35,650 nt of DNA. Origin: Acidobacteriaceae bacterium (GTDB lineage Bacteria > Acidobacteriota > Terriglobia > Terriglobales > Acidobacteriaceae). The position numbers and the translations under genes are program-made. Shown piece by piece: positions 1 through 7,906 of the stretch (its first letter is position 1; every line of letters begins with the position of its first letter). The notes under the pieces are model-generated. The model was given only the letters and a program-made list of their open reading frames with translations, was not told the DNA's origin and searched no databases. The DNA lies in contig DAHUZH010000024.1 in the NCBI GenBank assembly GCA_027306695.1, positions 1 to 35,650 on the forward strand, read 5' to 3'.

Positions 1-61
1 AGTTGCCTGCGTGTTCTATTGTTTGCACTACACTCGTCATTGGAACGCTAATTTCCCTTCC

Positions 62-1831
62 ATGGCCGATGGTTTTGCACAATCCGTGAAGCAGCAGGCC
101 GACATCGTCCGCATCGTCGGCGAATATGTGCGGCTAACCAAAGGAGGCGCGCAGAGCTTCAAAGGGCTTTGCCCATTCCACAAAGAGAAGACGCCGTCGT
201 TCAACGTGCAGGCGGCACAGCAGTTCTTTCATTGCTTCGGCTGCGGGCAGTCCGGCGACGTGTTTACTTTTGTGCAGAAGATGGAGAACGTCAGCTTCCC
301 TGAGGCGGTGCGGACGGTCGCGCAGAAGTGCGGCATTCCGCTGCCGAAGCGCGAATTCTCCTCGCCGGAAGAGGCACAGGCGTCGCGGCTGCGCTCGAAG
401 CTGCTGGAAATCCACGACCAAGCATGCCGCTATTTTGAGGAGCAATTGCGGTCGCCGGAGGCGGCACGCGCACGCGAATATCTCACCAGCCGCAATGTGA
501 CGGCGGACACGATCACCTCGTTTCGCATTGGCTATGCGCCAGATTCGTATTCTGCGATGCGGGACAAGTTCCAGTCCAGCTTTGATGAAGAGACGCTGCG
601 CTCCAGCGGTCTTTTTTCCGCAAAAGAGCAGCCCGACGGCGCTGCTGGGCCGATGTATGCACGCTTTCGCAAGCGCATTACATTTCCTATCCGCAATGAA
701 GCAGGCCGGGTGATCGCCTTCACCGCACGTGCTTTGGACAACGACGAAAAGGCCGGGCCGAAATATCTCAACTCGCCGGAGACGCCGCTGTATACGAAGG
801 GGCATGTGCTGTTCAATCTGGACAAGGCCAAGCAAGCGATCCGGCAATTTGAATTCGCGTTGCTGGTGGAAGGGCAGATGGACTGCATCTCCGTCTACAT
901 GGCCGGAATTACGAATGTGCTGGCCACCAGTGGAACGGCATTTACCGAGGCGCAGGTGCGTCTGCTGGCGCGCCACACGCGGCAGGTGGTGGTGAATTTC
1001 GACCCGGACGCGGCAGGCGCCAACGCGGCGGAGAAATCCATCTCGCTGCTGATTGAAGAGGGCTTCAGCGTCAAGGTGGTCACGCTCGACGACGGTCTGG
1101 ACCCGGACCGCTATGTGCGCGAGCGTGGGACGCCCGCCTATATCGCGGCTTTGCGTTCGGCGCGGCGGCATAGCGACTATTTGATCGACCGGGCGCGCAC
1201 GCTATTTCCGCCAGTCACGCCGGACGCCAAGGTGAAGGCGCTGAATTTTCTGCTGCCGCACATGCAGCATATTCCCAATCGCATCGCGCGCGACGAGTTT
1301 GCCGCCGATGCGGCGCAGAAACTCTCCATCGACTCTGCATTGTTGCGGCAGGAACTGAAACAGGCGGCCTTCGCACGCCGCGCGGACGTACGCACAAAGT
1401 CCACGGTCGCGCCGTCTTTGAGCGAAGCGGAAAAATTGTTGCTGCGGGCGCTCACTTTGCCTGCGAACGATCCCGCTCGTCAGCTTGCGCGCGAACGTCT
1501 TACGCAGGAGCCTGCGCTGTATGAAGGGTTGGCAGCCTCTTCGATGCTCTCCGCTTTATTGGCTGCGGAGGATGGCTTCAATCCGCTCGACCTCGCGCCG
1601 GATGAAACCAGCAAACATCTGCTCGCCGCCGCGCTGATGAATGGCCCGCAGGAAATCCAACGGGAGCAGGTCGAGGACGCGCTTCATTCATTACGGCGTG
1701 GCCGTTTGGAGCAACGCCAGCGCGAATTGCGGCGAATGCTGGCGGAAGCCGAGCAGCGCGCGGACACAACGACGGTGCAGGAGCTGATGGCGGAAAAAAT
1801 GACGCTGGATCGGGCGCTGAGAGAAAATTGA
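62..1831 (+). CDS. dnaG: DNA primase DnaG
   Basis: Primase makes the short RNA primers for chromosome replication and works with the replicative helicase DnaB. The 589-residue product has the N-terminal CHC2 zinc finger (Cys37, His40, Cys58, Cys61, motifs CPFH and CFGC), a catalytic core, and a toprim fold around residues 268-320 with EGQMDC and FDPDAAG. The usual bacterial forms are EGYMD and DGDxAG, so the acidic residues are kept in a lineage-type variant. A helical C-terminal region rich in Arg, Glu and Ala (from about residue 440) fits the helicase-binding domain. I start at ATG 62 (MADGFAQSVK), which matches the family N-terminus; an in-frame start at 11 would add 17 residues that look unrelated. 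Length is normal for the family. Confidence 0.95.
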   Translation: MADGFAQSVKQQADIVRIVGEYVRLTKGGAQSFKGLCPFHKEKTPSFNVQAAQQFFHCFGCGQSGDVFTFVQKMENVSFPEAVRTVAQKCGIPLPKREFSSPEEAQASRLRSKLLEIHDQACRYFEEQLRSPEAARAREYLTSRNVTADTITSFRIGYAPDSYSAMRDKFQSSFDEETLRSSGLFSAKEQPDGAAGPMYARFRKRITFPIRNEAGRVIAFTARALDNDEKAGPKYLNSPETPLYTKGHVLFNLDKAKQAIRQFEFALLVEGQMDCISVYMAGITNVLATSGTAFTEAQVRLLARHTRQVVVNFDPDAAGANAAEKSISLLIEEGFSVKVVTLDDGLDPDRYVRERGTPAYIAALRSARRHSDYLIDRARTLFPPVTPDAKVKALNFLLPHMQHIPNRIARDEFAADAAQKLSIDSALLRQELKQAAFARRADVRTKSTVAPSLSEAEKLLLRALTLPANDPARQLARERLTQEPALYEGLAASSMLSALLAAEDGFNPLDLAPDETSKHLLAAALMNGPQEIQREQVEDALHSLRRGRLEQRQRELRRMLAEAEQRADTTTVQELMAEKMTLDRALREN

Positions 1832-1975
1832 TTCCGTGTATCCGCTTTGCCGTTCCAGCACATAACGCAGAAACGAGGCAGTTGCGCAATTCGGATTATT
1901 GCTGAGGTGGGTGGTTACAACGACCAGTTTCTCATGCACTCCAAAAACGCGGGCGACAGCTACGAGATGCCAGGG

Positions 1976-3403
1976 ATGAAGAAATCGATCAATTTTGTTT
2001 TTGCGCGCTCTATGGCCATCGGATTTATTGTCAATCTTTCGATGATGGTCCTTTCCGGATGCGGCGGAGCAAGTATGTCCGGCAAGACCGGGCCGGGGCC
2101 AGGCGTTCCTGATGGTAGTGGAGTTGCTGGATTCCAGGCGGCGAGCACGCAGCAGTGGGTGCAGCAGTTTGGCTTAGGTAGTATTCCCAACACGCAAGCC
2201 CCCCAAAACACCTTGGTGGGGGTGGCCGTCGATAGCCAAGGTAACACAATTGTAGGGGCCTACACAGATGGAGCGTATCCGGGATTCTCCGATTCGAGCT
2301 TCAGCGCTGAGGACGTAGTTGCCAAGTTCGACCCAACTGGAAAGCAGCTTTGGCTACAGGAAATTGGCACTGGGCAAGGCGATTTTCTAACCGGAATCGC
2401 CGTCGATGCGGGAGGCGATACATACGCTATCGCCACAACATCTGGGGCATTTCCTGGCTACAGCAATCCGTCGGGTACACAGCAAGGGGTTATTTTCAAA
2501 CTCGATCCCAATGGAAAGCTACTCTGGCTGCAACAGCTCTCCGCCCTAAGCGAGGGAAACCCACAGAGCATTGCCATCACTTCCAACGGCGATGTGATTG
2601 TAGGGTTTCAATCGTTGTCGTTTTCTGCATCTGGAGCTTCACCCAACGGGTTTCTCTTGACCAAGTTGAATGGTGCGACCGGTCAATCTCTGAAACAGCA
2701 ATCGTATGCAAGCAACGAGTACACGCTGGAACGGCTAACAGTCGATGGTTCAGGAAATATTCTCATCATCGGAAACGGCGGTCTTCCTGGATACACTAAC
2801 ACCAATCCGAGCGCTCCATTGGTCGTTAAAATAGACGGCTCGACGGGCGATATTCTCTGGGGGCAATCCCTCGCGAGTTATTTAACAAGCGAAGGGATGA
2901 TTTTGTTTGGTATTGCGACAGATTCGCAAGGCAATGTAGTAATTGGCGGAGCAACTGCGACATCAACTCAAACCGGTATCTCATTGAGTTATGATCCTGC
3001 TCCGTCTGCGCAATGCATTCTTGCTAAACTGGCCAGCACGACCGGGAGTGCGATGTGGGTAAAACAGTTTGGTACGGGAGCTGGGGACCAAATCTACAGT
3101 GTGGCTGTCGATGCGAGTGACAACGTCCTTGCCGCAGGAACAACCTTGGGTGTCTTCGCCTCTCCCTATACGCAACCGCAAGATTTAGATTTTGTGGTGA
3201 AATTTACCCCCGGCGGCCAAGACACATGGGTGCAACAATTCGGGAATGGGTTGATCTTGAACGTGTCAGTAAATGGTGGGCCTCAGGTAGTGGTCGATAC
3301 CCTAGGCAACCTTCTCGTAGGTGGCGGTACGCAAGGTGCTTTTTCTGGATTCAGCAACCCCAAAAATGCGGTCGAGATGTTCCTGGCAAAATTTGGCCCG
3401 TAG
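1976..3403 (+). CDS. SBBP-repeat beta-propeller lipoprotein
   Basis: A 475-residue predicted lipoprotein. The N-terminus from ATG 1976 (MKKSINF...) is a type II signal peptide ending in the lipobox LSGC with Cys29 as lipidation site. The rest is built from degenerate repeats of about 50-75 residues containing W-(V/L)-(Q/K)-Q-(F/I)-G, G-(V/I)-A-(V/T)-D-x-x-G-(N/D) and a small-residue plus VVKF/VAKFDP pattern. This is the SBBP (seven-bladed beta-propeller) repeat style common in acidobacterial and planctomycete surface proteins. The substrate is unknown; a surface-anchored binding or adhesion role is only inferred. The start is not certain: ATG 1967 is in frame 9 bases upstream, and no clear ribosome site precedes either. 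The DNA looks less GC-rich by eye than dnaG and the genes that follow, which may indicate acquisition. Confidence 0.75.
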   Translation: MKKSINFVFARSMAIGFIVNLSMMVLSGCGGASMSGKTGPGPGVPDGSGVAGFQAASTQQWVQQFGLGSIPNTQAPQNTLVGVAVDSQGNTIVGAYTDGAYPGFSDSSFSAEDVVAKFDPTGKQLWLQEIGTGQGDFLTGIAVDAGGDTYAIATTSGAFPGYSNPSGTQQGVIFKLDPNGKLLWLQQLSALSEGNPQSIAITSNGDVIVGFQSLSFSASGASPNGFLLTKLNGATGQSLKQQSYASNEYTLERLTVDGSGNILIIGNGGLPGYTNTNPSAPLVVKIDGSTGDILWGQSLASYLTSEGMILFGIATDSQGNVVIGGATATSTQTGISLSYDPAPSAQCILAKLASTTGSAMWVKQFGTGAGDQIYSVAVDASDNVLAAGTTLGVFASPYTQPQDLDFVVKFTPGGQDTWVQQFGNGLILNVSVNGGPQVVVDTLGNLLVGGGTQGAFSGFSNPKNAVEMFLAKFGP

Positions 3404-3476
3404 CAACGGAACCAACGCCGTTTGACCCTGACTCCGGCGGATGCATAGACTGAAGTTGTTCCGGCAAAGAGTATCC

Positions 3477-5345
3477 ATGCAGTGGTTGCAGTATCGACGC
3501 GCAGTCCGTTTTATCTTCTGGGCCATCGGGCTACCGATCGGGTTGTCGGCTTTGGCTGCCTCCTTATCGGCCCAGGTATCTCCGACCCAGACATTGACCC
3601 AGCCCCCTCAACTTCCCAGCGCCGAGAATGCCCCGTCTTCTCAGCAGGCGGCCCCTTTGCCCAGCGCCACGGTTTCTTCGCAGTCCGCAAACGGGGCGCC
3701 ACAAAAACCTCCAGCCGTGATTGATCCAAGTGGGCCGGCCACTTCGCTGGAAACTTCAGAATCCGTGTTTGACGTGATGGCGGCATTGAATACCTGCGGC
3801 TACAATGAAGGTCTGTCGCTGTCCGATCCGGTGCGCCAGAAAGTGCGCAACGATATCGACCAGGTTCTGCACCAGTCGGAACCGGCGCGCCAGGTACGCG
3901 ATAAACTCTGTGCCTTTATCCACACCCATACGATGAGCAGCACGAACCTGAATGTTGCCGCGTATATTTCGCTGGCGCTGTTCCTGACGCCACCGCCGGA
4001 CCTGACGACGAATGTGGCGACATCGGACCTGCCCCCGGATGCCGCACCTATCGTCGATCTGCTGCCACACCTGCGCGACTTTTCCCAGGCCGTGAACCTG
4101 CATTTGATCTGGGTGTTGAACCATCCGGCATATGAAGCCGAGGTGGAGGACATCCACGTCCCGCTGGCACAGATGCTGGTGCAGATGGATCTGTATTTGA
4201 AGCAACCGCCGGCCACCTACGGTTCCCGCCGGTTTATGGCGATCCTGGAGCCTTTGATCGCACCGGGCGAAGTGAATGCGCGCGTCTACGGCGGCGACTA
4301 CATCGTGGTGGCTTCGCCGGTGAATGGGCACATGGATTTGGCCCCGGTAAAGCACACCTATCTGCGCTTTGTGCTGGAGCCGCTGATCTACGCCCGCTCA
4401 ACCTCCATCGACCAGCTCACTCCGATCCTGGAACTGGTGCAGCCTTCTCCATTGCCGTATGAGTTCAAAAGCGACATTCTCGCGCTGGTGACGGAGTGTA
4501 TGATCCGCGCCATAGAAGCGCGCACCATGGATACGGGAATTCCACCCTACAAAATACCGGCGCATATTGACCGCAACCAGCTTGCCGCCGTTAACAATGC
4601 TGAAAACGCGTACGAACACAAAGTATCGGAGGTGCGCCGCCAGACGGTACATAACGATATGGTGCAGGGATTCATTCTGACGCAGTATTTTTACGACCAG
4701 CTTTATCAGTTCCCGGAAAGCCCCAGAACGTTGCAGGAAGCCGTGGGCGAGATGGTCTACGGCATGAATGTGGACATTGAAAAACGCCGCGTGCAGGACA
4801 TTGTTTTCGCCTCGCATACTGATCTAAACCGGGTGCAGGCAGTACCTGTGCAGTCTGCAATGCTGGACGAGGCGGAAAAAAAACTGGTTGCCGGAGACTA
4901 TCCGGGAGCGGCGGAACTGGCCCAGCAGGCGCTTTACCAGCACACCAGCAGTCCAGGCCGGGCGGAATTCATTTTGGCGCGGGCGGACATCATGAGCGGC
5001 AAGATGGGCCCAGCCGAACAGGCATTCGCGATCGCCACGAAACTTTCGCACAATCCGCGGACCATCGCCTGGTCGCACATCTACCTGGGGCGTCTGGATG
5101 ACGTGCAAGACAATCGTACGGCGGCGATTGCGGAGTATCAGGCCGCCATGCAGATGCGCGATGGAAAACCGGACACCAAAGAAGCCGCCGAAGCGGGCCT
5201 GAAAGCGCCGTTTGGCCCACCCCATGCGCCTGAACAGGATGCAAGCGGGCAGGATACACGCCAGCAGAACAAGACCGCAGGTGACACACAGACAGGCGCT
5301 GCCTCGCAGCCCAACGCTGCACCGACCCCCAATCAGCCGCACTAA
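3477..5345 (+). CDS. Secreted protein of unknown function with C-terminal TPR-like repeats
   Basis: I do not recognise a named family. From ATG 3477 (with an AAGAG ribosome site 6-10 bases upstream) the 622-residue product begins with a positively charged n-region (QYRRAVRF), a hydrophobic segment and an AxA-like SLSAQ cleavage site, then a Pro/Gln/Ser-rich linker to about residue 85. The middle is helical, with two long blocks in Leu, His and Asp. Residues around 465-560 look like tetratricopeptide repeats (AEKKLVAGDYPGAAELAQQAL, AEFILARADIMSGKMGPAEQAF, SHIYLGRLDDVQDNRTAAIAEYQAA). The tail is Gln/Pro/Thr-rich and disordered. An alternative in-frame ATG lies at 3441. A periplasmic scaffold role is possible but unproven. 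It lies 55 bases before rnc, on the same strand. Confidence 0.7.
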   Translation: MQWLQYRRAVRFIFWAIGLPIGLSALAASLSAQVSPTQTLTQPPQLPSAENAPSSQQAAPLPSATVSSQSANGAPQKPPAVIDPSGPATSLETSESVFDVMAALNTCGYNEGLSLSDPVRQKVRNDIDQVLHQSEPARQVRDKLCAFIHTHTMSSTNLNVAAYISLALFLTPPPDLTTNVATSDLPPDAAPIVDLLPHLRDFSQAVNLHLIWVLNHPAYEAEVEDIHVPLAQMLVQMDLYLKQPPATYGSRRFMAILEPLIAPGEVNARVYGGDYIVVASPVNGHMDLAPVKHTYLRFVLEPLIYARSTSIDQLTPILELVQPSPLPYEFKSDILALVTECMIRAIEARTMDTGIPPYKIPAHIDRNQLAAVNNAENAYEHKVSEVRRQTVHNDMVQGFILTQYFYDQLYQFPESPRTLQEAVGEMVYGMNVDIEKRRVQDIVFASHTDLNRVQAVPVQSAMLDEAEKKLVAGDYPGAAELAQQALYQHTSSPGRAEFILARADIMSGKMGPAEQAFAIATKLSHNPRTIAWSHIYLGRLDDVQDNRTAAIAEYQAAMQMRDGKPDTKEAAEAGLKAPFGPPHAPEQDASGQDTRQQNKTAGDTQTGAASQPNAAPTPNQPH

Positions 5346-5400
5346 TCATAATGTACGAGGGAGCCATCACCGTCGGAGTGTACGCTAGGAACGGAGCAGC

Positions 5401-6225
5401 TTGACTACCAACCGATCTGCGTCGCCATTGCACGAACCGTGGGCGTTCGACGCGGGACGCACTACTGTACTGGAGCGGCTGCAGCAATTGCTCGACTATC
5501 AGTTTCATCATCCAGCGATGCTCGATCTGGCGCTGACCCACAGCTCCGTCGCCTATGAGTTGCAGGTGGAACATCGTCCGTACGATGACAATGAGCAGTT
5601 GGAGTTCCTGGGAGACGCCGTACTGGGCCTGGTCGTGACCGAGCAATTGTTTCGCAGCTATCCTGAATTCAGCGAAGGCCCTTTGACTAGGCTGCGGGCG
5701 CATTTTGTCAGTCGGCAGCATCTGGGCCGCGTGGCGCAAAAGATGGGTCTGGGAGAGTATCTGCGGCTGGGCAAAGGTGAAGAAAAAAGCGGCGGTCGAA
5801 GAAAAACGGCCATACTTGCCAATGCTGTGGAGGCCGTGATTGCAGCCGTTTATCTGGATGGAGGCCTGGAACCTGCGGCGCGGGTGGTGCGCACATGGCT
5901 GCTCGATGAAAAGCTGGAAACCCTGGTGGCCGCGGCGCGTTCCGGCGAAGATGTCGGAGACCACAAATCCATGTTGCAGGAGTATTTCCAGGCCCACGGA
6001 CTGGGCCAACCCATCTATGCAGTAACGGCGGAGAACGGACCAGACCACCACAAGAGTTTCGTAGTTGCAGTAAAGCGGGTGGAAGACGCGGGTGTGGAAC
6101 AGGTGTTGGCTTCGGCGACTGGCACACGAAAGAAACATGCGGAACAAGAAGCCGCACGGCTGGCGCTGGAAAGTTTGAGGCGATCTGCTGCTTCCGTCGC
6201 TTCCGAATCCGGGAAATCGGAATGA
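5401..6225 (+). CDS. rnc: Ribonuclease III
   Basis: RNase III cleaves double-stranded RNA in rRNA maturation and mRNA control. The signature NEQLEFLGD sits at residues 64-72, giving catalytic Glu65, Glu68 and Asp72; the second acidic pair is at ANAVEAV with Glu144. The position equal to E. coli Asp114 is Asn141 here, which is worth noting. A double-stranded RNA binding domain occupies about residues 195-265 (DHKSMLQEYFQ..., ending in GTRKKHAEQEAARLAL). The start is TTG at 5401, supported by a GGAG site about 7 bases upstream (5390-5394); no nearby ATG suits. At 274 residues it is somewhat longer than the E. coli enzyme because of an N-terminal extension of about 27 residues. The stop overlaps the next ATG by 4 bases (ATGA at 6222), so it is probably translated together with the signal peptidase. 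Confidence 0.95.
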   Translation: MTTNRSASPLHEPWAFDAGRTTVLERLQQLLDYQFHHPAMLDLALTHSSVAYELQVEHRPYDDNEQLEFLGDAVLGLVVTEQLFRSYPEFSEGPLTRLRAHFVSRQHLGRVAQKMGLGEYLRLGKGEEKSGGRRKTAILANAVEAVIAAVYLDGGLEPAARVVRTWLLDEKLETLVAAARSGEDVGDHKSMLQEYFQAHGLGQPIYAVTAENGPDHHKSFVVAVKRVEDAGVEQVLASATGTRKKHAEQEAARLALESLRRSAASVASESGKSE

Positions 6226-7073
6226 TGAACTCTCGCGTCCAGGCCGCCAGCCATGCAGAGCCAAACCCCACCGGGCCTGGAGCCGATCCCGCAATCAATG
6301 CAACGGAAGCGCGCACATGCCTGCCAGCGCATCCTCAGCCGGTCCCGCATCATCATGAGGTCCTCACGTTGATGCAGACCACGCTGACTTTTCTGGTGGG
6401 CGCTCTTTTTGTTTTGACATTCATCGTGCAGCCTTACCGCATTCCCTCCGGTTCCATGGAAGACTCTTTGTTGATCGGCGATTTTTTGCTGGTCAACAAA
6501 GTCGTCTTTTCACCCCCGGGACCGTGGCGGCATTTACTGGGGTATGAACCGGTCAAACGCTCGAACATAGTAGTTTGCCACGATCCCGTCGATCCTTCCC
6601 TACAACTGGTCAAGCGCGTCATTGGACTTCCGGGTGATCGGCTGCGGATGCATCATGGCCAGGTGTTGATTGATGGACGTTTGCTGGCTGAACCTTACGC
6701 GCTCTATATCGCCAGCTATCCCAGCCCCTTCCGCGATGAATTTCCTTTGGCCGTCTATACCGACCCTGGAGTCAGCACCGCGTGGTGGATGCAGATGGCC
6801 CACGATGTGCATCAAGGCGAACTGCTGATTCCTCCCGAAGAGTATTTCGTTCTGGGAGATAATCGAAATGACAGCCTCGACAGTCGGTATTGGGGATTTG
6901 TGCCCCAGCAGAATATCGTTGGGGAACCGTTTCTCGTCTACTTTTCTGTGCGGACGGCGAGCCGGTCAGAGATTACCGGTCTTTCCAGTGATAGACTGGC
7001 CCACGAACATAGTTGGTGGAGCAATCTGGCGGGCGCGGCCCGCTGGGACCGCATTCTTCACATTATTCGTTAG
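6222..7073 (+). CDS. lepB: Signal peptidase I (first copy)
   Basis: Membrane-anchored serine protease that removes signal peptides from exported proteins. A hydrophilic 48-residue N-terminus is followed by one membrane segment (about 52-70, TLTFLVGALFVLTFIVQPY). The catalytic boxes are complete: PSGSM with nucleophile Ser78, LVKRVIGLPGD with general base Lys131, and GDNRNDSLDSRYWG. It is 283 residues long. ATG 6222 overlaps the rnc stop by 4 bases; ATG 6225 is immediately adjacent and also possible. A second, divergent signal peptidase follows 21 bases downstream, so the pair is a tandem duplication with separated functions or substrates. Confidence 0.93.
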   Translation: MMNSRVQAASHAEPNPTGPGADPAINATEARTCLPAHPQPVPHHHEVLTLMQTTLTFLVGALFVLTFIVQPYRIPSGSMEDSLLIGDFLLVNKVVFSPPGPWRHLLGYEPVKRSNIVVCHDPVDPSLQLVKRVIGLPGDRLRMHHGQVLIDGRLLAEPYALYIASYPSPFRDEFPLAVYTDPGVSTAWWMQMAHDVHQGELLIPPEEYFVLGDNRNDSLDSRYWGFVPQQNIVGEPFLVYFSVRTASRSEITGLSSDRLAHEHSWWSNLAGAARWDRILHIIR

Positions 7074-7094
7074 CAAATCTTCACGGAGCAGACT

Positions 7095-7883
7095 TTGGCC
7101 GGCAAGCAACCCGCGCAAGACCCCAGGACGCCTCATACCGAGGAAACACCCTTCGAGTTTTTCGCCTCCATCTGTTCGGTGCTGGTGGTCGGACTCTTCG
7201 TCATTACCTTTATTTTTCAGAATTTTGAGATTCCCTCCTCATCGATGGAAAAGACGCTGCTGATCGGCGACCATGTGTTGGTGGATCGGGTCACGTTCGC
7301 GCCGCCGACACGCTGGGCGCCGTTCATCCATTACCGCAATATCCGTCGTGGCGACATTATTGTTTTCTACAAACCCGGCGAACCGAAGCTGTTCCTGGTC
7401 AAGCGGGTGGTGGCCATTCCCGGAGACCATCTTCATCTGGAGCACGGCATCGTGTATCTGAATGGGCAAGCGCAGAATATGCCATTCGCTACCGTGCCGT
7501 CCGATGATGGCGACCCGAACGACGCCTACTATCCCTACCGCGATGACTTTCCTGCTGTCGCGCCTCCAGAAGGCGCCGGTGTAACTGCGACCTGGCAAGT
7601 TGACCTGCCGAGCCATATTCAAAACGGAGATCTGGTCATTCCGCCGGACGATTACTTCGCCATGGGCGATAACCGCATGGTCTCGCTCGACAGCCGCTAC
7701 TGGGGTTTTGTGCCGCGCGCGAACATCATCGGCCGTCCCTTGTTTGTCTACTGGTCTTTTGTCACGCCGGAAGACCAGGCGGACAGAACCTCTATCGGCG
7801 ACCGGATCCAGTTCATGGGGCATATCCTGCTCCATTTCTTCGGCCAGACGCGCTGGAGCAGAACACTCCATCGTGTGCAGTAA
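7095..7883 (+). CDS. lepB: Signal peptidase I (second copy)
   Basis: A second type I signal peptidase of 262 residues. It has a short N-terminus, one membrane segment (about 23-42, FASICSVLVVGLFVITFIFQ), PSSSM with nucleophile Ser50, LVKRVVAIPGD with Lys103, and GDNRMVSLDSRYWG. Both catalytic residues are kept, so it should be active. It differs from the first copy across the substrate-binding insert (YYPYRDDFPAVAPPEGAG...). The start is TTG 7095, with CGGAG at 7084-7088 as ribosome site, the same TTG plus GGAG style as rnc. It belongs to the rnc-lepB-lepB-asmA transcription unit. Confidence 0.93.
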   Translation: MAGKQPAQDPRTPHTEETPFEFFASICSVLVVGLFVITFIFQNFEIPSSSMEKTLLIGDHVLVDRVTFAPPTRWAPFIHYRNIRRGDIIVFYKPGEPKLFLVKRVVAIPGDHLHLEHGIVYLNGQAQNMPFATVPSDDGDPNDAYYPYRDDFPAVAPPEGAGVTATWQVDLPSHIQNGDLVIPPDDYFAMGDNRMVSLDSRYWGFVPRANIIGRPLFVYWSFVTPEDQADRTSIGDRIQFMGHILLHFFGQTRWSRTLHRVQ

Positions 7884-7906
7884 CTTCCACCATCCTCCGT
7901 GCATTC

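Noticed and set aside
134..1171. Minus-strand open frame of 345 codons opposite dnaG
   Set aside because: Shadow of DNA primase with no domain signs.
4990..6294. Minus-strand open frame of 434 codons opposite rnc
   Set aside because: It covers the unmistakable RNase III gene and shows no recognisable motif.
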